A stretch of 54,531 bases of DNA from a virus, in the IMG/VR virus record IMGVR_UViG_3300037042_003862, positions 1-54,531 of that record; one strand, 5' to 3'. The notes beneath the pieces were generated by a model. It was not told the DNA's origin. It ran no database searches and saw only the letters and a program-made list of their open reading frames with translations. Position numbers and translations under genes: made by a program. Below, one piece after another: positions 1 through 6,285 of this stretch (its first letter is position 1; the number at the start of each line of letters is the position of its first letter).

Positions 1-18
1 CCCGGCCTACGGGTCGCG

Positions 19-63
19 GAGTCGCGACTCTCGGACTCGCGACGGGTCCGAATCCCAGGACCC
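19..63. repeat. palindrome cluster at left edge
   Basis: GAGTCGCGACTC at 19-30 is a perfect 12-bp palindrome. GGGTCC (45-50) and GGACCC (58-63) form an inverted repeat. Together with the tandem repeats just downstream they make a compact palindrome-rich block with no credible gene. Function is unknown; operator, partition or origin-type sites are possible. Confidence 0.5.
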
Positions 64-70
64 GCGGAAA

Positions 71-118
71 GTCCCGATTCGGGACCGTCCCGATTCGGGA
101 CCGTCCCGATTCGGGACC
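71..118. repeat. three tandem 16-bp palindromic repeats
   Basis: Three perfect tandem copies of GTCCCGATTCGGGACC lie at 71-86, 87-102 and 103-118, followed by a partial GTCC. Each copy contains the inverted repeat GTCCCGA-T-TCGGGAC. The half-site TCGGGAC recurs in several intergenic spacers of the left arm (for example near 1965, 6789 and 8242). Phased dyads like these are typical of protein-binding arrays such as repressor operators, iterons or partition sites. Which one applies cannot be told from sequence. Confidence 0.8.
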
Positions 119-122
119 GTCC

Positions 123-138
123 GGGGGAGGCCTCCCCC
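123..138. repeat. 16-bp perfect palindrome
   Basis: GGGGGAGGCCTCCCCC is a perfect palindrome just after the tandem repeats. It has no T-run and is therefore not a classical terminator on its own. Confidence 0.6.
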
Positions 139-188
139 TGGGCAACCCACCCGAGCCTGACACCGAGCTATCGTCCACAACTCAGCAA

Positions 189-226
189 CCCACGGACGTC
201 CACATCTGGACCACCGTGGGTTTTCT
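189..226 (+). terminator. Rho-independent terminator, plus strand
   Basis: CCCACGG (189-195) pairs with CCGTGGG (214-220). An inner stem GTCCA/TGGAC (198-202/207-211) closes on a CATC loop. TTTT follows directly at 221-224. It would stop plus-strand transcription coming from the left edge before the minus-strand gene ending at 248. Confidence 0.7.
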
Positions 227-247
227 CGTTTCAAGAATCAGCACCAC

Positions 248-661
248 TCAGTAGTGGATCTTGAACCCGAGCATCTCCAGTTCGTTGCGAGTCGCGTCCG
301 ATCGGATGTGGCGCACCGTCCAGGCCAGCACCTCCTCCCTCGTGGGCGCAACGTTCGCGAAGGTCAGCTCAGCGGCGTGGACGTTCTCACCATCCTCCGA
401 CACGAACTCCAGAGCGACCATCGAGCGTTCCACGTTGCTCGGGTCCGCAGCGACGATCACGACAACGTTCGGAGCCTCCTCGAACACAGCGTCCATCGTG
501 AGTTTGCCAAAGAACGGTTCGGTGCCGTCGTCCCAGTCCTCGGCGCCACTGTAGTCCTGGTAGGTGTTCGTGTCGTGCTTCAGCTTGAGGCCTCCCTCGC
601 GTTCCGCGATGAGCTGGTCAACCATCTGGAACACCGCCGCACGTAGCTCGCTGGTCTTCAT
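248..661 (-). CDS. conserved hypothetical protein, paralogue of the gene at 787
   Basis: This 137-aa acidic protein has no recognised domain. Its central and C-terminal parts align with the divergent gene 787-1134. Both share a W-x-DG-x-EPFF-x4-MD-x-VF block, a VVV-x-AAD strand, and a C-terminal W-x-x-RHI-x-x-D-x-T-x-x-EL-x-x-LGF block, so they arose by duplication. The start follows a minus-strand copy of the start-associated element (662-697) with GGGGAG just upstream. It is the only minus-strand gene in the first 9.6 kb. Function unknown. Confidence 0.85.
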   Translation of the reverse strand: MKTSELRAAVFQMVDQLIAEREGGLKLKHDTNTYQDYSGAEDWDDGTEPFFGKLTMDAVFEEAPNVVVIVAADPSNVERSMVALEFVSEDGENVHAAELTFANVAPTREEVLAWTVRHIRSDATRNELEMLGFKIHY

Positions 662-697
662 ACTCCCCTTATCGGCCGAATCCTGTCAGGACTTTAG
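662..697 (-). promoter_or_regulatory. start-associated promoter-like element
   Basis: Minus-strand copy: TAAAGT (complement of 691-696), 17-bp spacer, GATAAG (complement of 668-673), then GGGGAGT and the ATG at 661. It is divergent from the plus-strand copy at 752-786. Confidence 0.7.
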
Positions 698-751
698 CAA
701 AGCTCCCAGAAAACCCAGTCTCGGAGCGGGACTCGGAAAAGCGAACCCGAG

Positions 752-786
752 CTAAAGTCAGCACACGCCCGAGCCGATAACGGAGT
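752..786 (+). promoter_or_regulatory. start-associated promoter-like element
   Basis: TAAAGT at 753-758, 17 bp, GATAAC at 776-781, then GGAGT directly before the ATG at 787 (the usual ATC spacer is missing here). Confidence 0.75.
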
Positions 787-1134
787 ATGGACCTAAAGCA
801 CAACCCTCTCCGACGGAGAGACTTCCACGCCGAGGCCTGGGCCGACGGCGCTGAGCCGTTCTTCGCAGAGGTTCGGATGGACAGCGTATTCACAGGGACC
901 TCGAAAGCGTGGGTTGTCGTCTGCGCCGCTGACGACAATCGGACCCAGAGCGTGATCGCGCTGGCGTTCATCGACAACCAGGGGCTGGAGGTAGACATCC
1001 TCCAGGAGGCCTCCCGCACGTTCCCCGCAGACGTGGAGCGGTGCGAGGTCCTCTCCTGGGCTCGGCGCCACATCCTCCCAGACACCACCGAGGCCGAGTT
1101 GAAGCTGCTGGGCTTCATCTTCACAGAGGCCTAA
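787..1134 (+). CDS. conserved hypothetical protein, paralogue of the gene at 248
   Basis: This 115-aa protein is the diverged duplicate of the minus-strand neighbour and is shorter at the N terminus by about 20 residues. It keeps the DG-x-EPFF, MD-x-VF and C-terminal RHI-x-x-DTTEAEL-x-LLGF blocks. The start is fixed by the element ending in GGAGT at 786. Its stop TAA lies in a CTAAAGTCC sequence at 1131-1139, an extra TAAAGT half-site without the GATAAC part. No enzymatic motif is visible and the role is unknown. Confidence 0.85.
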   Translation: MDLKHNPLRRRDFHAEAWADGAEPFFAEVRMDSVFTGTSKAWVVVCAADDNRTQSVIALAFIDNQGLEVDILQEASRTFPADVERCEVLSWARRHILPDTTEAELKLLGFIFTEA

Positions 1135-1163
1135 AGTCCACATCTCAGCAACCTCAAAAACAG

Positions 1164-1202
1164 CTAAAGTCAGCACAGCAAACAGCCGATAACGGAGTCA
1201 TC
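1164..1202 (+). promoter_or_regulatory. start-associated promoter-like element
   Basis: TAAAGT 1165-1170, 17 bp, GATAAC 1188-1193, GGAGTCATC, ATG at 1203. Confidence 0.75.
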
Positions 1203-1475
1203 ATGAGCAACATGTCCTACTGCCGCTTCCGAAACACCGTGAGCGACCTCCGTGACTGCAAGGAGGAGTTGAAGCTCCTCATGACGGGACGGCCGCACAC
1301 CATGATCAAGGACCCGGACGAACGGGAGGCGCGTGAGGAGTTAGTGCTGCTGTGCCTCCGCGTGGCCGCGATGTTCCCGGAGGCCGCAGAGCAAGAGGCT
1401 CCGGGAGACGCCATGCGCAGCGCCATCGCCCAGGCCGAGGAGGACTCGCCAGGGCAGGCCGAGGAGGAGTCCTGA
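1203..1475 (+). CDS. small conserved phage protein (MSYCRF-type)
   Basis: This 90-aa protein begins MSNMSYCRFRNTVSDLRDC. I recall that N-terminus (MSYCRFxNTxxDLRDC) as a small phage/plasmid family of unknown function. The C terminus is a low-complexity acidic tail rich in Glu. An upstream in-frame ATG at 1041 exists, but the element and its GGAGT place the start at 1203. The spacer after the stop carries a CGAGATTC block followed by CCCACAACGC, a context repeated before other elements of this arm. Confidence 0.85.
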   Translation: MSNMSYCRFRNTVSDLRDCKEELKLLMTGRPHTMIKDPDEREAREELVLLCLRVAAMFPEAAEQEAPGDAMRSAIAQAEEDSPGQAEEES

Positions 1476-1499
1476 ACCGAGATTCCGCAACCCACAACG

Positions 1500-1537
1500 C
1501 TAAAGTCCCCAGCACAATCAGCCGATAACGGAGTATC
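1500..1537 (+). promoter_or_regulatory. start-associated promoter-like element
   Basis: TAAAGT 1501-1506, 17 bp, GATAAC 1524-1529, GGAGTATC, ATG at 1538. This copy matches the consensus. Confidence 0.75.
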
Positions 1538-1714
1538 ATGAGCAAGTTCACGATCAAGCAGCCCACCCCAGCGCAGCTGGCGGTCCTCTTCCGAGCGAAG
1601 TCTGACTGGCAGGACTCGGACGGCACCAGCAAGAAGGCCGCAGCGACCTTCAACGCACTCCTCGCTCCGTTCGGCGAGTGCGAGGACCTGGGCCTGTTCT
1701 TCCTTCCGGAGTGA
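1538..1714 (+). CDS. small hypothetical protein (58 aa)
   Basis: A 58-residue ORF runs from the ATG set by the element to TGA at 1712-1714. It begins MSKFTIKQPTPAQLAVLF and has a Trp/Asp-rich centre and a hydrophobic end (GLFFLPE). No domain is recognised. The perfect placement after a consensus element and the in-frame length argue that it is real despite its size. Confidence 0.7.
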   Translation: MSKFTIKQPTPAQLAVLFRAKSDWQDSDGTSKKAAATFNALLAPFGECEDLGLFFLPE

Positions 1715-1745
1715 ATCCTGAATCGAGACTCCGCAACCCACAACG

Positions 1746-1783
1746 CTAAAGTCCCCAGCACAATCAGCCGATAACGGAGTATC
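1746..1783 (+). promoter_or_regulatory. start-associated promoter-like element
   Basis: TAAAGT 1747-1752, 17 bp, GATAAC 1770-1775, GGAGTATC, ATG at 1784. The 60 bp before this ATG are nearly identical to those before 1538, so the spacer itself has been duplicated. Confidence 0.75.
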
Positions 1784-1993
1784 ATGAGCCAAGAACAACG
1801 CGAGATGAACGCTCGGGCCTCGGCGAGGTCCTACCACGCAGCGATGGTCCGCCTGGGCGACTGGATGCCGTCGGAGTTCGATGCCGCGGACCGCTGCGGA
1901 TTCGCCAATTTCTTCGGAGACGGAGCCGAGCGCAAGGCCTTCATCGCCGAGTGGCTGCGCCTCGATTCGGGACTCCAGCAACCACAACGCTAA
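1784..1993 (+). CDS. small hypothetical protein (69 aa)
   Basis: This 69-aa protein is rich in Ala, Arg and Asp with a predicted mostly helical sequence (SARSYHAAMVRLGDWMPSEF, then FANFFGDGAERKAFIAEWL). Its last codons run into the conserved CGATTCGGGACTCC / ACCACAACGC block, and its stop TAA (1991-1993) is the first half of the next TAAAGT. No family recognised. Confidence 0.75.
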   Translation: MSQEQREMNARASARSYHAAMVRLGDWMPSEFDAADRCGFANFFGDGAERKAFIAEWLRLDSGLQQPQR

Positions 1994-2028
1994 AGTCCCC
2001 GCCACACCCGAGCCGATAACGGAGTATC
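1990..2028 (+). promoter_or_regulatory. start-associated promoter-like element
   Basis: TAAAGT 1991-1996 (its TAA ends the upstream gene), 18-bp spacer, GATAAC 2015-2020, GGAGTATC, ATG at 2029. Confidence 0.75.
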
Positions 2029-2313
2029 ATGAGCAAGATCAACAAGTCAGACATGATCGTTGCGGCCACGATGGCGAGTCTCTTCGCAAACTCCTCGGAG
2101 GTGGGCTGGGCCCAGATCAGTGCCGCGGTCCGAGCCTCGGAGGCTCGGGTGCCCAAGAACGGCTGGCTGCGCGTCCGGAGCCTCCTGCAGGGCACCTTCC
2201 TCAACGAGAAGGTGGTCGAGAGGACTGAGGATGTGTTCGGCGAGACCTACCGCGTGGTCAACGCCAAGGCGGCACAGTCCCTGAACGAGAACCTGAAGTG
2301 CTGGCTCAGCTAA
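2029..2313 (+). CDS. hypothetical protein, possible winged-helix fold
   Basis: This 94-aa protein has a helical first half (IVAATMASLFANSSEVGWAQ) and a basic segment WLRVRSLLQGTFLNEKVVER followed by VFGETYRV. The layout is compatible with a small winged helix-turn-helix, but no diagnostic motif is present. The stop TAA overlaps the next element. DNA binding is inference only. Confidence 0.75.
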   Translation: MSKINKSDMIVAATMASLFANSSEVGWAQISAAVRASEARVPKNGWLRVRSLLQGTFLNEKVVERTEDVFGETYRVVNAKAAQSLNENLKCWLS

Positions 2314-2347
2314 AGTCCGACCCACAATCAGCCGATAACGGAGTATC
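2310..2347 (+). promoter_or_regulatory. start-associated promoter-like element
   Basis: TAAAGT 2311-2316, 17 bp, GATAAC 2334-2339, GGAGTATC, ATG at 2348. Its TAA is the stop codon of the preceding gene. Confidence 0.75.
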
Positions 2348-2515
2348 ATGAGCAACTACGGTCTGCGGTGGAATGAGTTCAACAAGAAGGGTGAGCTGGT
2401 CGCGAAGGAACGCTGGTTTGACTCGGAGGAGAGCCGCGAGCGTTTCCTGGACAAGCTCTACTCCAAGGAGAGCTTCCACAGCGTCAGCTCAACGTCCGAC
2501 CCGAAGCCCTCATGA
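2348..2515 (+). CDS. small hypothetical protein (55 aa)
   Basis: A 55-aa charged protein begins MSNYGLRWNEFNKKGELV and continues with a helical stretch ERWFDSEESRERFLDKL. It ends at TGA 2513-2515, overlapping the ATG of the next gene (ATGA), which implies translational coupling. No family recognised. Confidence 0.7.
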   Translation: MSNYGLRWNEFNKKGELVAKERWFDSEESRERFLDKLYSKESFHSVSSTSDPKPS

Positions 2516-2745
2516 ACGCCACTTACACGGTCCTCCGCAAGATCGGCTCCCGCGAGCTGATCCACCGCTCCGCAGGCTCCGCGGCCGCAGGCTCCGGCAC
2601 CACACCAGTCCGGGAGGCCTGGGGGTCCATCAGCACCGCCAGGGACGGCACCACCCACGGCCGCTGGTTCCGGACCCGGGAGGAGGCGGAGGCCGACATC
2701 AACAACCACCTAGCGTCCACATCTCAACAACCCGACAGCAAATGA
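2512..2745 (+). CDS. hypothetical protein (77 aa)
   Basis: This 77-aa protein has no element of its own and starts by ATGA overlap with the upstream gene. It has an N-terminal strand (MNATYTVLRKIG), an Ala/Gly-rich centre and a conserved-looking C-terminal segment WFRTREEAEADINNHL. That pattern, a strand region followed by an (R/K)TxEEAE helix, is common in small phage proteins. Function unknown. Confidence 0.7.
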   Translation: MNATYTVLRKIGSRELIHRSAGSAAAGSGTTPVREAWGSISTARDGTTHGRWFRTREEAEADINNHLASTSQQPDSK

Positions 2746-2760
2746 GAGGTATGCTCTAAC

Positions 2761-2985
2761 ATGGCACACACCAGCATCACGCTCATCACCATCACCGGAA
2801 AGCCAGTCAGTCTCGTTTGCGACTCACGGGAGGGAGCCGAGGATGCAGCTCAGGACGTCATCGTGCGCGGTCTCGACCGTCCGAGCCCACTCGACGAACC
2901 CATCATCCGAGCCTTCATCAAGGAGGAGGGCAAGCCGCTGGAGGAGGTCCTCCCCAGCACACTCCTCAAGGAGGCCGACTCATGA
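2761..2985 (+). CDS. hypothetical protein (74 aa)
   Basis: This 74-aa protein begins MAHTSITLITITGKPVSLVC and has a helical, acidic remainder. It is preceded by a GAGAGG ribosome-binding site rather than the repeated element. Its end overlaps the next gene by four bases (ATGA at 2982-2985). No domain recognised. Confidence 0.7.
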   Translation: MAHTSITLITITGKPVSLVCDSREGAEDAAQDVIVRGLDRPSPLDEPIIRAFIKEEGKPLEEVLPSTLLKEADS

Positions 2986-3143
2986 AGCCGCTCTCAGCAT
3001 CCGTCACCGCCTTCCTGGCAGCACTCCCGCCAGTCGTCCACACCTCACACAATCCCTCCCTCAGGTTCGACACACGAACCGAGCGAGGGTGCTGGGTGGT
3101 CAGCGGGTGGGGCCGCATCCGACCAATCCGCCTTTCCAACTAA
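2982..3143 (+). CDS. small hypothetical protein (53 aa)
   Basis: A 53-aa basic protein is coupled to the upstream gene by an ATGA overlap and ends in TAA at 3141-3143, inside the next element. The C-terminal part (TERGCWVVSGWGRIRPIRL) looks beta-rich. No family recognised. Confidence 0.6.
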   Translation: MKPLSASVTAFLAALPPVVHTSHNPSLRFDTRTERGCWVVSGWGRIRPIRLSN

Positions 3144-3177
3144 AGTCCCCCCAGCAAACGGTCGATAACGGAGTATC
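3140..3177 (+). promoter_or_regulatory. start-associated promoter-like element
   Basis: TAAAGT 3141-3146, 17 bp (variant AAACGGTC end), GATAAC 3164-3169, GGAGTATC, ATG at 3178. Confidence 0.75.
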
Positions 3178-3423
3178 ATGGACGAACAAGACAACAAGGA
3201 CCAGGTGCCCTGCGACACCTGCGAGCAGTGGGGATACGGGGCCATCCGACTGAAGGGGGTGCTGATCTGTGAGCTGGGAACGGGAGGGCAGTGGCCACGC
3301 CTCGTGGTCAACCGTTGCGATGCCTGCCGCTTGTTCGACTCGGATGACGATGCCCTCCAGGCCCTGCTGAAGGAACTGATCGAACGGACAAAAGCTAAAG
3401 TCCCAGGCACAAACGGTCGATAA
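3178..3423 (+). CDS. zinc-ribbon-like small protein
   Basis: This 81-aa protein has two CxxC knuckles (C12/C15 and C47/C50) about 30 residues apart with strands between them, as in a zinc ribbon. A helical acidic C terminus follows. The reading frame continues through the start of the next element, so the last residues (KAKVPGTNGR) are encoded by it. A nucleic-acid or protein-binding adaptor is plausible, but the specific role is unknown. Confidence 0.75.
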   Translation: MDEQDNKDQVPCDTCEQWGYGAIRLKGVLICELGTGGQWPRLVVNRCDACRLFDSDDDALQALLKELIERTKAKVPGTNGR

Positions 3424-3432
3424 CGGAGTATC
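3395..3432 (+). promoter_or_regulatory. start-associated promoter-like element
   Basis: TAAAGT 3396-3401, 17 bp, GATAAC 3419-3424, GGAGTATC, ATG at 3433. The upstream gene reads through the -35-like half and stops in the GATAAC (TAA 3421-3423). Confidence 0.75.
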
Positions 3433-3816
3433 ATGCTCAGCAACCCAGACTTCCAAGTCATCCCAGGAGTCCTCGCTCTGATCCCCAAGCCGGGCCAGCA
3501 ATCCCGATACATCTTCCGGATCAGCGAAGGGGCCAAGAAGTGGGACGGACACGGTTGCGACATCGCGGTCGAGTGCCCACGCACGGCCACCTACGCACCC
3601 TGCCTCATCAAGATCACCGGCCGCAAGGTCCGGATCGACTACCGAAGCTGGTCGCACACTACCTTCCGCGTGTCGGCTCAGATCTGGTTTCCGGCCGAGC
3701 CCTGGTCCGAGCCCCAGGAGTGGTCCGAGGCCGAGTCGGTGGAGCTGATCTTCAGCGAATCGGTCGAGCTGGACCAGGTCAAGTCCCTGTTCGAGACTCC
3801 CGCCACCCAGAGCTAA
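3433..3816 (+). CDS. hypothetical protein (127 aa)
   Basis: This 127-aa protein is mainly beta-strand in appearance (KVRIDYRSWSHTTFRVSAQ) with an acidic C-terminal third. No signal peptide, membrane segment or known motif is seen. It ends in TAA that belongs to the next element. Function unknown. Confidence 0.8.
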   Translation: MLSNPDFQVIPGVLALIPKPGQQSRYIFRISEGAKKWDGHGCDIAVECPRTATYAPCLIKITGRKVRIDYRSWSHTTFRVSAQIWFPAEPWSEPQEWSEAESVELIFSESVELDQVKSLFETPATQS

Positions 3817-3851
3817 AGCTCCCCCCACACCCGAGCCGATAACGGAGTATC
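3813..3851 (+). promoter_or_regulatory. start-associated promoter-like element (variant)
   Basis: Variant TAAAGC at 3814-3819, 18 bp, GATAAC 3838-3843, GGAGTATC, ATG at 3852. Confidence 0.7.
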
Positions 3852-4247
3852 ATGACGATCCAACTGAACCACCTCCACTTCCAAGAGTTCCTGCGAGGAT
3901 ACCGCGAGGGCCTCCGAGCCTACAACACGATGGTCGAAACGGAGGGCGGTGAGCTGGAGTCCACGCCAGACATCCCCGACCAGCCCCTGGGGCTGGGCTT
4001 GACGATGGCCACGGCGAGGGAGGCCCAGGACTTCATGGCCGGCAACGTTCGGGACCTCGACCGATTCTGCCACGAGTTCGGCGAGAGCTACCGTCGCGTG
4101 GGCCTGCTGTTCGCTCTGAACAAGAACGGCCACGGCGCTGGGTTCCAGAACTACAACGGCGAGGCCGCTCGGGCCCTGCGCTCGGCCGCCAAGACCTACG
4201 GTGCGACCACGCTCCTGGTCTCCGGAGGAGTCCTGGTGAGTCTCTGA
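3852..4247 (+). CDS. hypothetical protein (131 aa)
   Basis: This 131-aa, mostly helical protein has an N-terminal FQEFLRGYREGLRAYNTMVE helix and a middle helix with ARDFMAGN-like sequence. It ends in a hydrophobic segment ATTLLVSGGVLVSL that is short for a membrane span. No family recognised. A TGATCGAGACCG block follows the stop before the next element. Confidence 0.8.
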   Translation: MTIQLNHLHFQEFLRGYREGLRAYNTMVETEGGELESTPDIPDQPLGLGLTMATAREAQDFMAGNVRDLDRFCHEFGESYRRVGLLFALNKNGHGAGFQNYNGEAARALRSAAKTYGATTLLVSGGVLVSL

Positions 4248-4270
4248 TCGAGACCGCATCAACCACAACG

Positions 4271-4306
4271 CTAAAGTCAGCACAACAATCAGCCGATAAC
4301 CATACC
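4271..4306 (+). promoter_or_regulatory. start-associated element lacking GGAGT
   Basis: TAAAGT 4272-4277, 17 bp, GATAAC 4295-4300, then CATACC before the ATG at 4307. It is the one copy in which the Shine-Dalgarno part has been replaced, which separates the promoter-like half from the ribosome-binding half. Confidence 0.7.
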
Positions 4307-4840
4307 ATGAACGCCAAGCAACTCGACCTGCTCTCGATCCCAGCCCTGTTCGCCATCCTCAAGAGCGTGGAGACGCGCATGGCGGTCCTCTCGCGGTCCG
4401 CGGTGGGCACCAAGAGCGACTGGGTGCCCAACCTCAACCTCACGCACGATGAGGCCCTCGCGGAGTTCTCGGAGTGCGTCACCCTCCACCAACTCCTGGT
4501 CCCGCGGCTGGATCGGGCAATGGCCGAGGCAGCCTCCTCGGTGAAGCTGGTCTTCACCCCCAACGGAACGGGTCGCAACTTCGGGCTGGATGTCCAGGCA
4601 AACCTCGGCCACGGGATGGAAACGCTCTACCGCACCGGCCTCTACCTGAGCGAGAAGGCTGCCGTGGATTGCGTCGAGCAAGAAGGGCCCGACAACATCG
4701 CCAAGACCGTCATCCGCTACCTCAGCGAGAAGGCCACGGTCCAGCTGGAGGATCGAGACTCCTCACTGGTCCGCATCGCGGTCGCAACGCAGTTCCGCCA
4801 GCTGGCGGCGTCGGTCTCGAAACAAGACGCCAAAGTCTGA
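4307..4840 (+). CDS. hypothetical helical protein (177 aa)
   Basis: This 177-aa all-helical-looking protein is one of the larger proteins of the left arm. No recognised domain. Its start has no Shine-Dalgarno sequence because this copy of the element ends GATAACCATACC. If the message starts at the ATG, the gene would be read as a leaderless transcript. Both this gene and the next end with the same CCAAAGTCTGAGGCGGAG sequence, showing local duplication of the 3' end. Confidence 0.8.
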   Translation: MNAKQLDLLSIPALFAILKSVETRMAVLSRSAVGTKSDWVPNLNLTHDEALAEFSECVTLHQLLVPRLDRAMAEAASSVKLVFTPNGTGRNFGLDVQANLGHGMETLYRTGLYLSEKAAVDCVEQEGPDNIAKTVIRYLSEKATVQLEDRDSSLVRIAVATQFRQLAASVSKQDAKV

Positions 4841-4847
4841 GGCGGAG

Positions 4848-4886
4848 CTAAAGTCCCACCACCACCCGAGCCGATAACGGAGTATC
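4848..4886 (+). promoter_or_regulatory. start-associated promoter-like element
   Basis: TAAAGT 4849-4854, 18 bp, GATAAC 4873-4878, GGAGTATC, ATG at 4887. Confidence 0.75.
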
Positions 4887-5273
4887 ATGGGGAAGCTAAC
4901 TCTCGCAGCCGCTCGGAAGCAACTCAAGCGCACGTATGAGCTGAAGGATCAGCGAGTCAGCATCCGGAGCCCAGGCTCCCTGGGCCAGCGAGTCTACCAG
5001 CTGGAGGGAGGTATCCAACTCCGCAAGGAGATGGCCTACAAGCACGCTCGGGACCTCGTGGAGACCATGGTTGCCCGCGAGGTTACCAGCCTGACCAAGA
5101 TTGTCCTGCGTGAGAACACGTGGGAGGATTCGGGCTGGTCCACAGTCTACCTGATCGGCACCGAGGTAGTATTGATTCACCACAGCTCAGTGGATCGCAC
5201 CGCCCTCGGGCCCTTCCGGGAGGCGGAGTTGAAGCGTCAGATGGCCGTCCTGATTCGGGACACCAAAGTCTGA
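4887..5273 (+). CDS. hypothetical protein (128 aa)
   Basis: This 128-aa protein has a basic N terminus (MGKLTLAAARKQLKRTYELK), a helical middle and a beta segment WSTVYLIGTEVVLIHHSS. No catalytic motif is visible. It shares its terminal codons (TKV stop) and the following spacer with the end of the preceding gene. Function unknown. Confidence 0.8.
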   Translation: MGKLTLAAARKQLKRTYELKDQRVSIRSPGSLGQRVYQLEGGIQLRKEMAYKHARDLVETMVAREVTSLTKIVLRENTWEDSGWSTVYLIGTEVVLIHHSSVDRTALGPFREAELKRQMAVLIRDTKV

Positions 5274-5280
5274 GGCGGAG

Positions 5281-5318
5281 CTAAAGTCAGCACAACAATC
5301 AGCCGATAACGGAGTATC
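5281..5318 (+). promoter_or_regulatory. start-associated promoter-like element
   Basis: TAAAGT 5282-5287, 17 bp, GATAAC 5305-5310, GGAGTATC, ATG at 5319. Confidence 0.75.
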
Positions 5319-5873
5319 ATGGCACGAGTCGAACACGTCAAGTCAGCGCGCAAGGAGCAGGGCAACTGCGGTAGGTGCGGCGCTGAGATTCTCAAGGGCA
5401 TGCCCTACAAGTCAGTGGCGTTCTTCCGCGGACCGCGGAAGGTCCGGTGCGGCAACTGCTCGTTCCGGCCGTCGGAGTTGACGCAGAGCAAAATGAGCCA
5501 GGCCCTCGCGGCCGAGGAGACCATCCAGGACATCATCAACCAGTGGAACGGCGAGGACTTCGACTCGATCAAGAGCGACATCGCGGACCAGGCGCAGGAG
5601 ATTCGGGACGTGGCGGAAGAATACACCAGCGCGGCCGACGGCATGGAAACCAACGGCTCAAACAGCATCTCCGACGAATGGCGGGAGAAGGCTGACGCGC
5701 TGGAGGACTACGCCAGCTCGATCGAGGATGCCACCGAGGAGGTGCCGGACTACGAGGGCCCGATGGAGGAGGGCGAGGACCCCCAGCCGAAGAAAGATAG
5801 CGATGAGTTCAAGGCCTGGGTCGATGAGGCCAGGGGCATCCTCGCCGGACCGCTGGGGAATATGCCGGACTGA
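5319..5873 (+). CDS. zinc-ribbon protein with acidic helical tail
   Basis: This 184-aa protein has an N-terminal MARVEHVKSARK segment, then a four-cysteine zinc ribbon (C17/C20 and C44/C47), and a motif RPSELTQSKMSQ. The remaining 120 residues are strongly acidic and helical, probably a coiled coil (residues about 65-135). I recall proteins with this MARVEHVKSAR + ribbon + PSELTQSK architecture in many unrelated phages without an assigned function. A nucleic-acid-mimicking or host-interaction role is inference. Confidence 0.85.
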   Translation: MARVEHVKSARKEQGNCGRCGAEILKGMPYKSVAFFRGPRKVRCGNCSFRPSELTQSKMSQALAAEETIQDIINQWNGEDFDSIKSDIADQAQEIRDVAEEYTSAADGMETNGSNSISDEWREKADALEDYASSIEDATEEVPDYEGPMEEGEDPQPKKDSDEFKAWVDEARGILAGPLGNMPD

Positions 5874-5874
5874 G

Positions 5875-5912
5875 CTAAAGTCCCCAGCACAATCAGCCGA
5901 TAACGGAGTATC
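5875..5912 (+). promoter_or_regulatory. start-associated promoter-like element
   Basis: TAAAGT 5876-5881, 17 bp, GATAAC 5899-5904, GGAGTATC, ATG at 5913. This copy matches the consensus. Confidence 0.75.
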
Positions 5913-6227
5913 ATGAGCAACCTGTTCAGCAACAAGCAGACCCTCTCGGTGACGGTGACGGTGACGTTTGACCCGTCCGAGCTGATCGACCTCCTGTCCA
6001 TCAGCCACTTCCCCATGGAGTTCCTCCAAACGAACAAGGACATCAAGGCGGCCATCAAGCTGATGGTCGAAACGGAGGCCCTCCGGTGCAAGCAGCGCAT
6101 CCGAGACTTCCGCGCAGGCGGAAAGCCGCACGAGGCTCGGCTCTGCTGGGATGACGCGTCGATTGCGGTGCGGCAACGTCGCCTGGCGTTCCGCGTTGGG
6201 GCTGGGGGCACCGCCACCCCGTCCTGA
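5913..6227 (+). CDS. hypothetical protein (104 aa)
   Basis: This 104-aa protein opens with a beta strand (LSVTVTVTFDPSELIDLL), followed by helices rich in Arg/Lys. The short GTGACG repeats at about 5950-5965 encode the Val-Thr run. No domain recognised. A TGATCCGAGACTCCC block follows the stop. Confidence 0.75.
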   Translation: MSNLFSNKQTLSVTVTVTFDPSELIDLLSISHFPMEFLQTNKDIKAAIKLMVETEALRCKQRIRDFRAGGKPHEARLCWDDASIAVRQRRLAFRVGAGGTATPS

Positions 6228-6250
6228 TCCGAGACTCCCGACCCACAACG

Positions 6251-6285
6251 CTAAAGTCAGCACAACAATCAGCCGATAACGGAGT
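6251..6285 (+). promoter_or_regulatory. start-associated promoter-like element
   Basis: TAAAGT 6252-6257, 17 bp, GATAAC 6275-6280, GGAGT directly before the ATG at 6286 (ATC missing, as at 786). Confidence 0.75.

Noticed and set aside
71-118. Tandem repeats considered as a CRISPR array
   Set aside because: The copies are 16 bp and directly adjacent, with no unique spacers and no cas genes nearby.
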